Below, in pieces: positions 5,878 to 13,821 of a stretch of DNA of 33,757 nt. This DNA comes from Massilia glaciei (GTDB lineage: Bacteria > Pseudomonadota > Gammaproteobacteria > Burkholderiales > Burkholderiaceae_D): assembly GCF_003011895.2 (NCBI RefSeq), contig NZ_PXWF02000269.1, positions 1-33,757 on the forward strand, written 5' to 3'. The position numbers and the translations under genes are program-made. Under the pieces are notes generated by a model. The model did no database searches. It saw only the letters and a list, made by a program, of their open reading frames with translations, and was not told where the DNA came from. The stretch's first letter is position 1. Every line of letters starts with the position of its first letter.

Positions 5878-8288
5878 TACCCGATCCACGCCGTCAGCCA
5901 AAACGCATTGCGTACAACGCGCGGCAGCGACGATTGTGGGCGAAAGCGGTCGATGACCACGTACATCGGCAATCTGCAAATCACAAAACAGCGCAAAGCC
6001 AACGCGAAGCCGGCGCGCCACTCCTCTGGCGACAACACCCGCCCCGATGCCGCCTCAAGCGCGGCGCGGTGCCCTTCGATCGCGTTATGAGCGAACGCGC
6101 CTTGCCCCTGCTCCGGCAGCACGTGGCAAAGCAGCTCCGCCAGATCGTATTGCGGCAGGCCGACGGTCGCAAGTTCCCAGTCGAAGGCGCACAGTTGCAG
6201 TCCTTGCGCGTCGCGCCGGAATGCCATGTTGCGCGGATTGAAATCGTGATGGATCAGGCTGCGCGGCATGGCAAACGTTTGCGGCAGCCACGCCTGCATG
6301 TCGTCGATCCATGCGCGCTGTACGGCGCCGACTTCGCGTCCGAGTATCGCGGCAAGGCGTGGCCCGGCGTAGTCGGCCAGCGCGCGCCACAAGGGCTGCA
6401 TCGCCAGCAAACCGTACCCGCAGCTCTCCCCGGCGATCCAGCCGGTTGCCAGCAACTCGCGCTCGCGGCCGAGCCAGACCGAATGGATCTCGCCCAAGCC
6501 GCGCACAGCGGCATCGAGATGGGCCGCGCTCCAATGCGTGCCAAGAGTGCAGTCGTGCGCCATTTGCGCGTCATGAAGGAAGCCATACAGCATGCCGCTG
6601 ACACCGTCGCCACAATCGGGCAAAACCGCCAGCGTGGCCGGCATGTGGCGCGCGATGCGCACGTCGGCCATCAGCCCAACCGCACGCTCGCGTGCCGCCG
6701 AACGCCGGTAAGGCATCCGGTGCAGGTGTTGGCCGAACGCGCGTGCCAGTTCGGGGCTGCACAACGCGGCGGTGGCGAGCGTGAGCGCATCCTGTTCGGC
6801 GTCGTTGGGTTTCAACTTGAGCACCGCGTTCAACGCGCCGGTTCCGTCGAGCGCGCCCTGGCAATGCCACAGTCCCGTGCGTCCGCCGCTGCGGGCGGCG
6901 GCCAGTTCGCTCATGATGCCGGTGTCGCTGCCCATCGGCGTGGCGGTGAATTCATCGACCTCCACACCCAACGCCGTGACCAGAATCGCATGCAGATCGG
7001 CCGCACTTGGTTCGGACACGCATGGCGCCGCGCTCGGCGGCAGGAAGCCGGTGTCGACGAAATCGGCGAAGTAGCGGTTGAGTAGCCGCGCGTCGAGCCG
7101 CGGGATCATGATCTCATGCTTCGTCAGCCACCGTTGGGATGTGCTCGAACTGATGCGGCTACGCGTCGGTTCCAAGAACAACTCCAGTTGGCTGCGCCCG
7201 CCCAGCCCCTCGGGCCGCGCCAGGAAGAACGGCCGCAACACGCGCAGGTCCGAGGTGTCATGCTTGCCCATTTCTTCCACCTGTGCGAGCCATTGGTCGA
7301 GCGGCACCAGCTGCAGTGGATAGCCGCGCAGGCGCAGCGACAGCACCAGCTCGCGCCAGCCGCGCGGCGAATCATGCTGCAAATGCAGCACGCGCGCCAT
7401 GCCTTGGGGCGCGCCATGCGCGAAGCCGGAGCGCGCCATCGTGCACAGCACTTGCGCGGCCGTGTCGACGGGCACGCAATCGATCTGCCAGTCGATGTCG
7501 GCCGCGACCAGGCTTTGGGTGCTGCCGCGGATCGCGCGCGAGATCAGGTCCTGCTGGTTCGACTCGCCGCTCACGCTATGCCCGCACACCAGGCCCGAAC
7601 GCAAAATGCCCACCGCGAGGCCGCGCGCGGCGGCGGCGCGCAGCAGCGACTCGCCCACGCATTTGGCCTGCGCGTAGCCAAGCGACATCTGCGTGACGTA
7701 CGGCGCCATGTCGGAAAATTCGTCGACCGTGCCCGGACCGTCGGGCGCGTAGCACACGGCCAGTGTCGACACCACGTACAAGGCCTTGCCGCGCACATGG
7801 CATGCGAGCCGGATCGCGTTGAGCGTGCCGTTCACGTGGCTGCCGCGCAGGCGCCGGTATGGCTTGATCCAGCTCACCTCCGCCGCGCCATGGATCACCG
7901 CGTCGACACGCGCGGCAAGGGCGTCGAATTGCGACGTGCCCAAGCCGTAGTCGGCTTCGGCCACGTTGCCGCGCACCGCGCTCACGCGCATCAACGCCGC
8001 GCGCGTTTCGGTCTCGCTCAGGCGCGCCCTGGTAAAGGCTTCGCCAAGACGCCGCTGCGCATGCGCGTCGTCGTCGGCGCGGACCAGGCAGACGATCTCC
8101 CAATCGGTCGACCGTAGCAGTTCGCCCAAGACCTGCGCGCCCAAGAAGCCCGTCGCACCAGTCACAAACACGCGCCGGATGTCCAGTTCCGGCTTCGAGG
8201 CGGGGCGGATGTCGGCGCTTAACTGCGCATCCGACAGCAGCTGCGTCCCGTGCAGTGAGGTCAGTTCGTTCGGGAAGATAGCTGTCAT
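5877..8288 (-). CDS. Thioester reductase-APH/kinase fusion protein
   Basis: This 803-residue protein joins two enzyme domains. Residues about 38-400 form an extended SDR thioester reductase domain: the NADP-binding motif GATGFLG at 44-50, the catalytic Ser/Thr in VVSTLAV (about 172-178), and YAQAK with Tyr205 and Lys209. Such domains reduce acyl thioesters on a carrier protein or CoA to an aldehyde or alcohol. Residues about 470-803 resemble the aminoglycoside phosphotransferase/choline kinase fold: HHDFNPRN at 680-687 holds the expected catalytic Asp682 and Asn687, and FDWE at 702-705 the metal-binding Asp703. No carrier or adenylation domain is present, so the acyl donor must come from elsewhere. 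The ATG at 8288 overlaps the upstream stop (ATGA). It is the last gene of the operon. The fused reductase-plus-kinase reading (acyl to alcohol to phosphate) is inference. Confidence 0.85.
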   Translation of the reverse strand: MTAIFPNELTSLHGTQLLSDAQLSADIRPASKPELDIRRVFVTGATGFLGAQVLGELLRSTDWEIVCLVRADDDAHAQRRLGEAFTRARLSETETRAALMRVSAVRGNVAEADYGLGTSQFDALAARVDAVIHGAAEVSWIKPYRRLRGSHVNGTLNAIRLACHVRGKALYVVSTLAVCYAPDGPGTVDEFSDMAPYVTQMSLGYAQAKCVGESLLRAAAARGLAVGILRSGLVCGHSVSGESNQQDLISRAIRGSTQSLVAADIDWQIDCVPVDTAAQVLCTMARSGFAHGAPQGMARVLHLQHDSPRGWRELVLSLRLRGYPLQLVPLDQWLAQVEEMGKHDTSDLRVLRPFFLARPEGLGGRSQLELFLEPTRSRISSSTSQRWLTKHEIMIPRLDARLLNRYFADFVDTGFLPPSAAPCVSEPSAADLHAILVTALGVEVDEFTATPMGSDTGIMSELAAARSGGRTGLWHCQGALDGTGALNAVLKLKPNDAEQDALTLATAALCSPELARAFGQHLHRMPYRRSAARERAVGLMADVRIARHMPATLAVLPDCGDGVSGMLYGFLHDAQMAHDCTLGTHWSAAHLDAAVRGLGEIHSVWLGRERELLATGWIAGESCGYGLLAMQPLWRALADYAGPRLAAILGREVGAVQRAWIDDMQAWLPQTFAMPRSLIHHDFNPRNMAFRRDAQGLQLCAFDWELATVGLPQYDLAELLCHVLPEQGQGAFAHNAIEGHRAALEAASGRVLSPEEWRAGFALALRCFVICRLPMYVVIDRFRPQSSLPRVVRNAFWLTAWIG

Positions 8289-9037
8289 GCCGTGCCTCGC
8301 AAGTCGGTGTTCCATTGCACATACGCCGCGCGCACCGATGCGATATGTTCCGCAAGGTCCGCAAGGCACCAATCGACGGTTGGAATCGCCGGGCCCACAT
8401 GGACGTCGATCACGCCCGGCCGCACATGCAGGCCGAGCCCCGGATCGACGGCGGCGGGGATCAGGATAAACATCGGCACGATCGGCGCCTTCAAACTGGC
8501 CGCGAGGTGGAACGCGCCCTTGTTGAAGTGGCCGATCTGCCCGCCCGTCACGCGCACGCCTTCGGGGCTCAGGAACACCGACTCGCCGGTTCGCCGCAAG
8601 GTCTCGGCCGCGCCCGCGAACAGGCGCCGGCGCCGCTCGGGCATGGTCTGCGGCATGGTCCAGAATATCCCGGTCAGGTACCCGATGACGCCGAACGGCA
8701 GCAGCTTGCGCAAGTACCCGCTAAGGAAAAAGCGCGTGTTGGGCATGCCCAGCGCGATCAGCACGAACATGTCCAGCGTCGAGGTGTGGTTGGCGATGTA
8801 GACCGTCTGCCCGGCCGGGAACGGCGCGGCTTGGCGCTTGCGCACGTGGATGCCCCACAACCCGAGCGCGAGATGGCCGATCGGCGCGAGGATGCGCTCG
8901 CTGTAAAAGCGGCGCAGCGCGAAGCCGGTGAGGCAGGCGACCAGCAGCATCCACAGCGCGCCGGCGCTGATGAGCACCAGCATGGCGGCGCAGCGCAGCG
9001 CGAACCCGAGCCGCTCGCCTACTGTGCGCGCCGGCAT
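8285..9037 (-). CDS. PlsC-type 1-acylglycerol-phosphate acyltransferase-like protein
   Basis: The 250-residue protein belongs to the PlsC/LPLAT family, which moves an acyl chain from ACP or CoA to a hydroxyl of a glycerophosphate or related lipid. Visible motifs are the HX4D box NHTSTLD (His84, Asp89), motif III SPEGVRVTGGQIGHFNKGAF (about 157-176, with Glu159 and the GVR in place of the usual GTR), and motif IV APIVPMFI (about 184-191). One or two N-terminal membrane helices (about 12-40) precede the domain. The ATG at 9037 overlaps the methyltransferase by 19 bases. The frame is open further upstream, but that would extend far into the methyltransferase. The end overlaps the reductase start by 4 bases. 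The substrate is unknown; in this operon it is likely an unusual lipid. Confidence 0.88.
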   Translation of the reverse strand: MPARTVGERLGFALRCAAMLVLISAGALWMLLVACLTGFALRRFYSERILAPIGHLALGLWGIHVRKRQAAPFPAGQTVYIANHTSTLDMFVLIALGMPNTRFFLSGYLRKLLPFGVIGYLTGIFWTMPQTMPERRRRLFAGAAETLRRTGESVFLSPEGVRVTGGQIGHFNKGAFHLAASLKAPIVPMFILIPAAVDPGLGLHVRPGVIDVHVGPAIPTVDWCLADLAEHIASVRAAYVQWNTDLRGTA

Positions 9038-9978
9038 ATGATGGTCTGCATCGCGAGGTTGAGGCGCCGCTCGAACAGCAGCACCGGGGACAGCAGGATC
9101 TGGCCGAGGAAGTACGGCAGGATCGCGCGGTCGAGATTGAGCCCGCGTCCGCGCAGCAGCTTGAAGGCGGCTCCGGCGAACAGGTAAAAATACGAGGGAA
9201 ACGCGCCCCACGGCAGATACTCGACCACCTCGAGGCCCTGCTTTTCCGCCATCGCCATCAGCGTCGCCTTGCTGTAGAGCGCGGTGTGCTGGGGCGCCTG
9301 GAGTCCGGGCCAGCGCGCGCCGTAAAGCTTGTAGCTGAGGCTGTCGAGGCGCGGCACTTCGATCACGAGGCGGCCGTCGTCGGCCAGCAAATCGCGGCAG
9401 CGCGCCAGCGTCGCGTTCGGGTCGTAGTCGTGCTCGAGGAAGTGCCACATCGTGATCAGCGAAAAACCTCGCGGCGCCAGGCTTTGCTCGGACAGCAGGC
9501 CGCAGCGGAAGTCGACCCCGTTCAGGGTCGGCAGGTGCGACAGGTCCTTGAAGTCGACGCCGGTAGCGGCGATCTTGTCGCGCGCGATCAGCTCGCGCAG
9601 AAAGGTGCCGGCGGCGCAGCCGATGTCGAGCACGCGCCGCCCAGGCTCGAGCTTGAGCGCGCGGTCCACCAGCGCCAGCTTGGACAGGTCGTGCTTGCGC
9701 ATTGACTTTTCGTAGAACGGCGTGAGCCAGCCCCAGTCGGTCTTTTTGCGGTGCGCGATGTATTCGTCGTCGTAATACAGCTTGACCCAGTCGAGCGTGA
9801 GGCGCGGGCTTTGATACGCGAGCCCGCACTGGCGGCACCGCACGAATGAGAAGCGGCCCGGCTTGCCCGTCAAGTCGTCTTCGCCCGTCACCAGCGGGTC
9901 AGCCGCGTTGGCGCCGCACAGGTAGCATGCGCACGCTTCGAAAGCGTCGGTGGAGGGGGCGTGGGCGAGGTTTGTCAT
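9019..9978 (-). CDS. Class I SAM-dependent methyltransferase with N-terminal zinc ribbon
   Basis: The 319-residue protein has two CxxC pairs near the N-terminus (Cys18/Cys21 in CYLCG and Cys48/Cys51 in CRQCG), which likely bind zinc. The SAM-binding motif I is VLDIGCAAGTFL (about 116-127), with an acidic GVDF after the second strand and a WHFLEHDYDP motif later, as in Methyltransf_23-type enzymes. The C-terminal part (YFYLFAGAAFKLL and ILPYFLGQILLSPVLLF) is hydrophobic and may attach to the membrane. Zinc-ribbon methyltransferases of this type often act on sugars, polyketides or lipids; the substrate here is not evident. It lies 12 bases downstream of the UbiA-like gene and overlaps the acyltransferase. 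Confidence 0.87.
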   Translation of the reverse strand: MTNLAHAPSTDAFEACACYLCGANAADPLVTGEDDLTGKPGRFSFVRCRQCGLAYQSPRLTLDWVKLYYDDEYIAHRKKTDWGWLTPFYEKSMRKHDLSKLALVDRALKLEPGRRVLDIGCAAGTFLRELIARDKIAATGVDFKDLSHLPTLNGVDFRCGLLSEQSLAPRGFSLITMWHFLEHDYDPNATLARCRDLLADDGRLVIEVPRLDSLSYKLYGARWPGLQAPQHTALYSKATLMAMAEKQGLEVVEYLPWGAFPSYFYLFAGAAFKLLRGRGLNLDRAILPYFLGQILLSPVLLFERRLNLAMQTIICRRAQ

Positions 9979-9990
9979 GGGTGTGGGGTT

Positions 9991-10659
9991 TCAGTGAACG
10001 GGTTTAAAAAATCCAAGCGCGGCCAGGCCCAGCAGGGCGATCAGGGCAAGGCATTCGATCGCGGCCAGCGCGCGCCAATGCGGGCCGGCCTGCAAGGTGC
10101 GGTCGCTGAGCAGGTCGTGCAGCGCCAGCACCAGCCACAATGCCGCGCCGAGGCCAAGGCCCGCCCGCGGCGACACGCCGGACGCCACGAGCCACACGAA
10201 GCTTGGGTACTTGAGCAGCACCAGTTGCGCGCGCAGCAATCGGGGCCAGGCACCGCTGGCCAGGTACAGGCCCGCCATGGCCGCGCACAGCAGGCCGTAG
10301 GCGGCCAGCCGCATCGGCTCGCGCCAGGCCCACAGCAGGCCCAGCACCGGCAGCGCCCCGGCCACGCACAGCTGGGAGAAGCGGCCGGCATGGGGGCTAC
10401 CCACCAGCACCCGCCGGGCGTGGTGGCGCGCGTCGTGCGCGCGGTCGGCAAGATCGTCCCACAGGCGGAACTGGGCGATCAGGAAGGCGGCCAGCAGCAT
10501 GCTCGCCGCCATCCGGTCCGGGCCGCCGCCGGCCGACGCCGCCAGCATGCAGGCGCCCACCACCAGCCACAGGAGCGCGATGCGCGGGCGCAGCAGGCGC
10601 GTCGCGGCGTAGTTTTGCAGGTCCTCAGGCCAGGATTTCGACGACACCGCGGTCTCCAT
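9991..10659 (-). CDS. UbiA-like membrane prenyltransferase family protein
   Basis: The 222-residue protein has about six or seven hydrophobic segments. The sequence RLWDDLADRAHD (residues 65-76) matches the first Asp-rich motif of UbiA-superfamily intramembrane prenyltransferases (NDxxDxxxD type, here D69, D72, D76), and LHDLLSDR (180-187) is a degenerate second motif. UbiA enzymes move a prenyl or other group from a diphosphate to an acceptor. The protein is shorter than the roughly 290 residues usual for the family, and the Asn of motif 1 is replaced by Asp, so activity may differ. The ATG at 10659 was preferred over a TTG at 10662. It starts inside the end of the dikinase gene (35-base overlap), without a strong ribosome site, which suggests coupling. 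Family assignment is moderately secure. Confidence 0.7.
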   Translation of the reverse strand: METAVSSKSWPEDLQNYAATRLLRPRIALLWLVVGACMLAASAGGGPDRMAASMLLAAFLIAQFRLWDDLADRAHDARHHARRVLVGSPHAGRFSQLCVAGALPVLGLLWAWREPMRLAAYGLLCAAMAGLYLASGAWPRLLRAQLVLLKYPSFVWLVASGVSPRAGLGLGAALWLVLALHDLLSDRTLQAGPHWRALAAIECLALIALLGLAALGFFKPVH

Positions 10660-13219
10660 CAAGCATCAGGCGCGCGCCGCTGCGGATGCGCGTGGTCGCG
10701 CCGCGCACGCCGACCACGGCGGGAATGCCGAACTCGCGCGCGATGATCGCGCCGTGCGACAACATGCCGCCGCGCTCGACCACCAGCCCGCGCGCGAGGA
10801 AGAATACGCAGGCCCAGCCGGGGTCGGTCTGGCGCGTGACGACGATGTCGCCCTCGTGCATCAGCCCGACCTCGGTCGCGTCGGCCAGCACGGCGGCGGT
10901 GGCGCTGATGCGCCCTCCGCACGCGCCCGTGCCCTGCAGCGGCGCGGCCGCATCGGCTTCGGGACCCGCCGCGGGCAGCCCGGCGGCGCAGGCCAGATAG
11001 CTGCCTTCGGCCATGGTGATGCTGTCGGGCGGCGCCATGCGCGCCAACCGGGCGTGCGCTTCGCGGCGCTGGCGCACCAGCGCGCCGACCGAATACGGGA
11101 ACATCGCCTGCCCCGACAGCAGGTCTTTCAACTCGTCCATGGTGAGCTGGAACGCGTCCTCGGGCGCGTCGAGCAGGCCGGCGGCGGCCAGACTGCGCCC
11201 GCAGGCGAGCACGATGTGGCGCAGGTGCACATACAGGCGCGCCTGCTGCATGCGCGCCCGCTCGCGCAACCGGATTGCCCCCTGCGTGGCCGACAACAGC
11301 AGGCGGAAGCGCCCTGCCCGGCCGACCAGCGGCAGCGCGCGCACCAGCGCGAGAGGGCTAAGATGCTTGCAGGCGGCGTCGGTCGCGGCCAGGCGGGCCG
11401 CCACCTGGCGCGCCAGCAGCGTCGCCGGCGAATCGGCATCAAGGCCGACATAGGTCTTGAGCAGGTTGAGCGCCTGGTGAGGATTCTCCTCGGTGCTCGG
11501 ATGGGTCAGCATCAATTCGCCCGAACTGCGAAAGCCCCATCGCTCGAGGTAGTCCTCGAAGCGCGCGCGGAAGGCCGCCAGCTCGGGCAAGGTCGCGAGC
11601 GCGTTTTCGATCGCGGGCACATCGTGCTCACTGAACAGGAGCAACAGCACCGGATTGTTGCGCACCTCGCGCGACAGATCCCACAGCCGCTCGACCGGCA
11701 CATGGCTGGCCAGCTCGGGCAGCCCGACCAGCAGGTTGTTGTGCACGCTCTCGCCGGCCTGCGGCCAGGCCCGCTTCAGGCTGCGCTGCAACAGGGCGTA
11801 GCAGACCATGGCGGCGGTGTCGGCCAGCGCGGCGTCGTTCCAGCGGCGCAGGCGGATCGTCAAAAAGCCGTCGAGCGCGTCGACCAGCCCGGCCGGAGAC
11901 ATCGCGGCCAGCGCCGGCCGCCGGGTGCCGTCGCAGAAGCTGGTAACGGCGCGTTCGAAGCGGGCCACGCGCGATTGCACGCGCAGGTATTGCCAGGCCG
12001 TTTTGCAGGGGATGCGCAGCGCTTCGGCCACGCGGTCGAACCAGCCCTGTATCGGCATTGCGTGACGCAGCGCGGGCATTTCGGCCGCGCCGACAAAATT
12101 ATTGAAGGCGCGCGCGAGCCACCGCCCCGCCGGCGCCAGTTGCAACAAGGCGTGGATATTGCTCAGGTTGTAGTACAGGCGCCCGCCATGCACGCCGACC
12201 AAATTGGCCAGCACCGGCGCCATCGCCGCGATGCGGGTCGGCGAGATGCCAAAGCCTAGACCAAGATTGCGGAAGTACGCCGTGTAGCCGGCCCGCACCA
12301 CCGAGTACAGCAGCGGCGAGACCGGTTCCGGGAAGTTCTCGGCGATGTTGGCGTTGGTCCAGACCGCGCTGCGCGCCTCGGCAAACGGGGCTGCGGCCAC
12401 GGGGGTGCTGATCGGGCGCGCCTGCAGCAGCCACAATTGGCCGGCCTGGTCGATCGCCCATTCGATGTCGAGCGGGCAGCCGAACAGCGCTTCGAGGCGT
12501 GACGCCTCGGCGACAAGGTGGTGGATCTCGTCGCCCGCCAGCAGGGCCAGCGCCGCGTCCGGCATCACATGCTCGACGATACCACCGCCCTCGCGCGCAA
12601 CCACCACGCGCGCCGGATCGATGGCGCCCGACACCAGCGCGTCGCCCAGGCCGGCGCAGTACTCGATCATCATCACGGGCGTGGCGGCGCACCCGGCCGG
12701 CGCGTGGGTGAACAGCACGCCGGCGTGGCGCGCGTCGATCTGGCGCTGCACGATGACGCCCATGCGCGACAGTTGCACCTGCCGGCGCGCCTGGTAGACC
12801 AGGCTGCGCACCGACCAGGCCGACGCCCATACGGTGCGCACGGCGTCTTCCAGCGCGCCGGCGCCGGCCACGCCGAGCACCGTGTCGAGCTGCCCGGCGA
12901 ACGAGTGCGCGGCGCTGTCCTCGCCCACGGCCGAGCTGCGCACGGCGTGCAGGGCTGTCCCATCGATGCAGGCGCCAAGCGCGGCGCGCAGGGTGGGCGC
13001 GAGCGGGCTGGCGCAAATTCGCGCGGCCCTTTGCTCGCCGCCGGCGTCCGCCCGCCGCAGATGGTCCTGGAACAAGGCGTCGGTAAGCACCACGCCCGGC
13101 GGCACGCGGAAGCCGTGGGCGAGCATGCGCGCCAGGGCCGCGGCCTTGCCGCCATGGACGCTGGCGTCGTGCGCTTCGGCCAGAGGAATCAGGCCGGCAA
13201 GGGCGGGCGTGGGTGTCAT
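10625..13219 (-). CDS. PEP-synthase/rifampicin-phosphotransferase-like dikinase
   Basis: The 864-residue protein has the architecture of rifampicin phosphotransferase. The N-terminal ATP-grasp domain (about 1-310) shows GGKAAAL (23-29), AVRSSAVGEDSAAHSFAGQ (92-110), AGVLFTHAPAG, GLGDALVSGAIDPARVVV and IEWAIDQ...LLQARPI. A helical central region follows (about 320-760). The C-terminal phosphohistidine swivel domain has GGMLSHGAIIAREFGIPAVVG, with His822. Known enzymes of this class transfer the beta-phosphate of ATP through this His to an acceptor, releasing AMP and phosphate. The PEP/pyruvate-binding barrel of true PEP synthase is absent, so the acceptor is probably another hydroxyl compound. 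The length is nearly that of Rph. The ATG at 13219 overlaps the CarS-like stop (ATGA). The frame stays open far upstream but that is shadow sequence. The real acceptor is unknown. Confidence 0.87.
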   Translation of the reverse strand: MTPTPALAGLIPLAEAHDASVHGGKAAALARMLAHGFRVPPGVVLTDALFQDHLRRADAGGEQRAARICASPLAPTLRAALGACIDGTALHAVRSSAVGEDSAAHSFAGQLDTVLGVAGAGALEDAVRTVWASAWSVRSLVYQARRQVQLSRMGVIVQRQIDARHAGVLFTHAPAGCAATPVMMIEYCAGLGDALVSGAIDPARVVVAREGGGIVEHVMPDAALALLAGDEIHHLVAEASRLEALFGCPLDIEWAIDQAGQLWLLQARPISTPVAAAPFAEARSAVWTNANIAENFPEPVSPLLYSVVRAGYTAYFRNLGLGFGISPTRIAAMAPVLANLVGVHGGRLYYNLSNIHALLQLAPAGRWLARAFNNFVGAAEMPALRHAMPIQGWFDRVAEALRIPCKTAWQYLRVQSRVARFERAVTSFCDGTRRPALAAMSPAGLVDALDGFLTIRLRRWNDAALADTAAMVCYALLQRSLKRAWPQAGESVHNNLLVGLPELASHVPVERLWDLSREVRNNPVLLLLFSEHDVPAIENALATLPELAAFRARFEDYLERWGFRSSGELMLTHPSTEENPHQALNLLKTYVGLDADSPATLLARQVAARLAATDAACKHLSPLALVRALPLVGRAGRFRLLLSATQGAIRLRERARMQQARLYVHLRHIVLACGRSLAAAGLLDAPEDAFQLTMDELKDLLSGQAMFPYSVGALVRQRREAHARLARMAPPDSITMAEGSYLACAAGLPAAGPEADAAAPLQGTGACGGRISATAAVLADATEVGLMHEGDIVVTRQTDPGWACVFFLARGLVVERGGMLSHGAIIAREFGIPAVVGVRGATTRIRSGARLMLDGDRGVVEILA

Positions 13220-13821
13220 GAGGGCCTCGGTTTGAGTTTTAGCAGATACATGCAGTAGCTGAAGATCCAGTGCAGGCTGATGCCGAACAGCGGCACCCAC
13301 AGCCATGCCATGGCCGGCAGCGGCAACAGAAGGCTCAGCGCGATCAGGGCGCCCAGCGTCGAGTCGACCCGGTCGACCACCAGGCACCACAGGCGCAGCA
13401 GCGGGCCGCGCGCGGCCTGGCCGGGGGCGACGCCGAGCTGGCGCTTGAGCAGAGAGTTGGGCAGCTCGGCCAGCATGAAGGCCAGCCCGCACAGCAAGCC
13501 GGCCAGCGCCATGTGCGAGGCGGGGAGCGGCCACACGCCGGCGGCGAGCCAGTCCGGCAGCGACTCGCGGAACTGCGCGGCGCCCGCGAATCCGAGCGCG
13601 GCGGCGGGCGGCAGCACCATCAGCCCGCGCCAGGTTTTGTTGGCGCCGAATAGGGGCCGCCCGCGCCAGGTGGCGGCGCCGTCGAGCGGCACGGCGAAGC
13701 GGCGCGACCAGGCGCTGCGCAGCCACGCGACATGGGCCACGCCGGCCAGCGCCAGCGCGAGCGAGACGAACACGGCGCACGCCAGCGCCGGCGGCGCCAA
13801 CGGCGCCAGCGCGGCGCTCAC
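13216..13821 (-). CDS. CarS-like CDP-lipid synthase family membrane protein
   Basis: The 201-residue, strongly hydrophobic protein contains RPLFGANKTWRG (residues 55-66), the signature of the CarS-like family (CDP-archaeol synthase; formerly DUF46), then LAELPNSLLKRQLGV and a later LVVDRVDSTLGALIAL, which match the conserved polar loops with Asp residues expected for CTP/metal binding (the CdsA-like VDRxDS pattern). Family members activate a lipid phosphate with CTP to a CDP-lipid. The start is the GTG at 13821, which overlaps the desaturase stop in a GTGA arrangement and has GGGGA about seven bases upstream; no ATG gives a sensible N-terminus. Function is inferred from the family; the lipid substrate is not known. 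Confidence 0.82.
   Translation of the reverse strand: MSAALAPLAPPALACAVFVSLALALAGVAHVAWLRSAWSRRFAVPLDGAATWRGRPLFGANKTWRGLMVLPPAAALGFAGAAQFRESLPDWLAAGVWPLPASHMALAGLLCGLAFMLAELPNSLLKRQLGVAPGQAARGPLLRLWCLVVDRVDSTLGALIALSLLLPLPAMAWLWVPLFGISLHWIFSYCMYLLKLKPRPS

Noticed and set aside
9038-9838. Upstream extension of the acyltransferase frame
   Set aside because: It overlaps nearly the whole methyltransferase; the domain begins right after the ATG at 9037.
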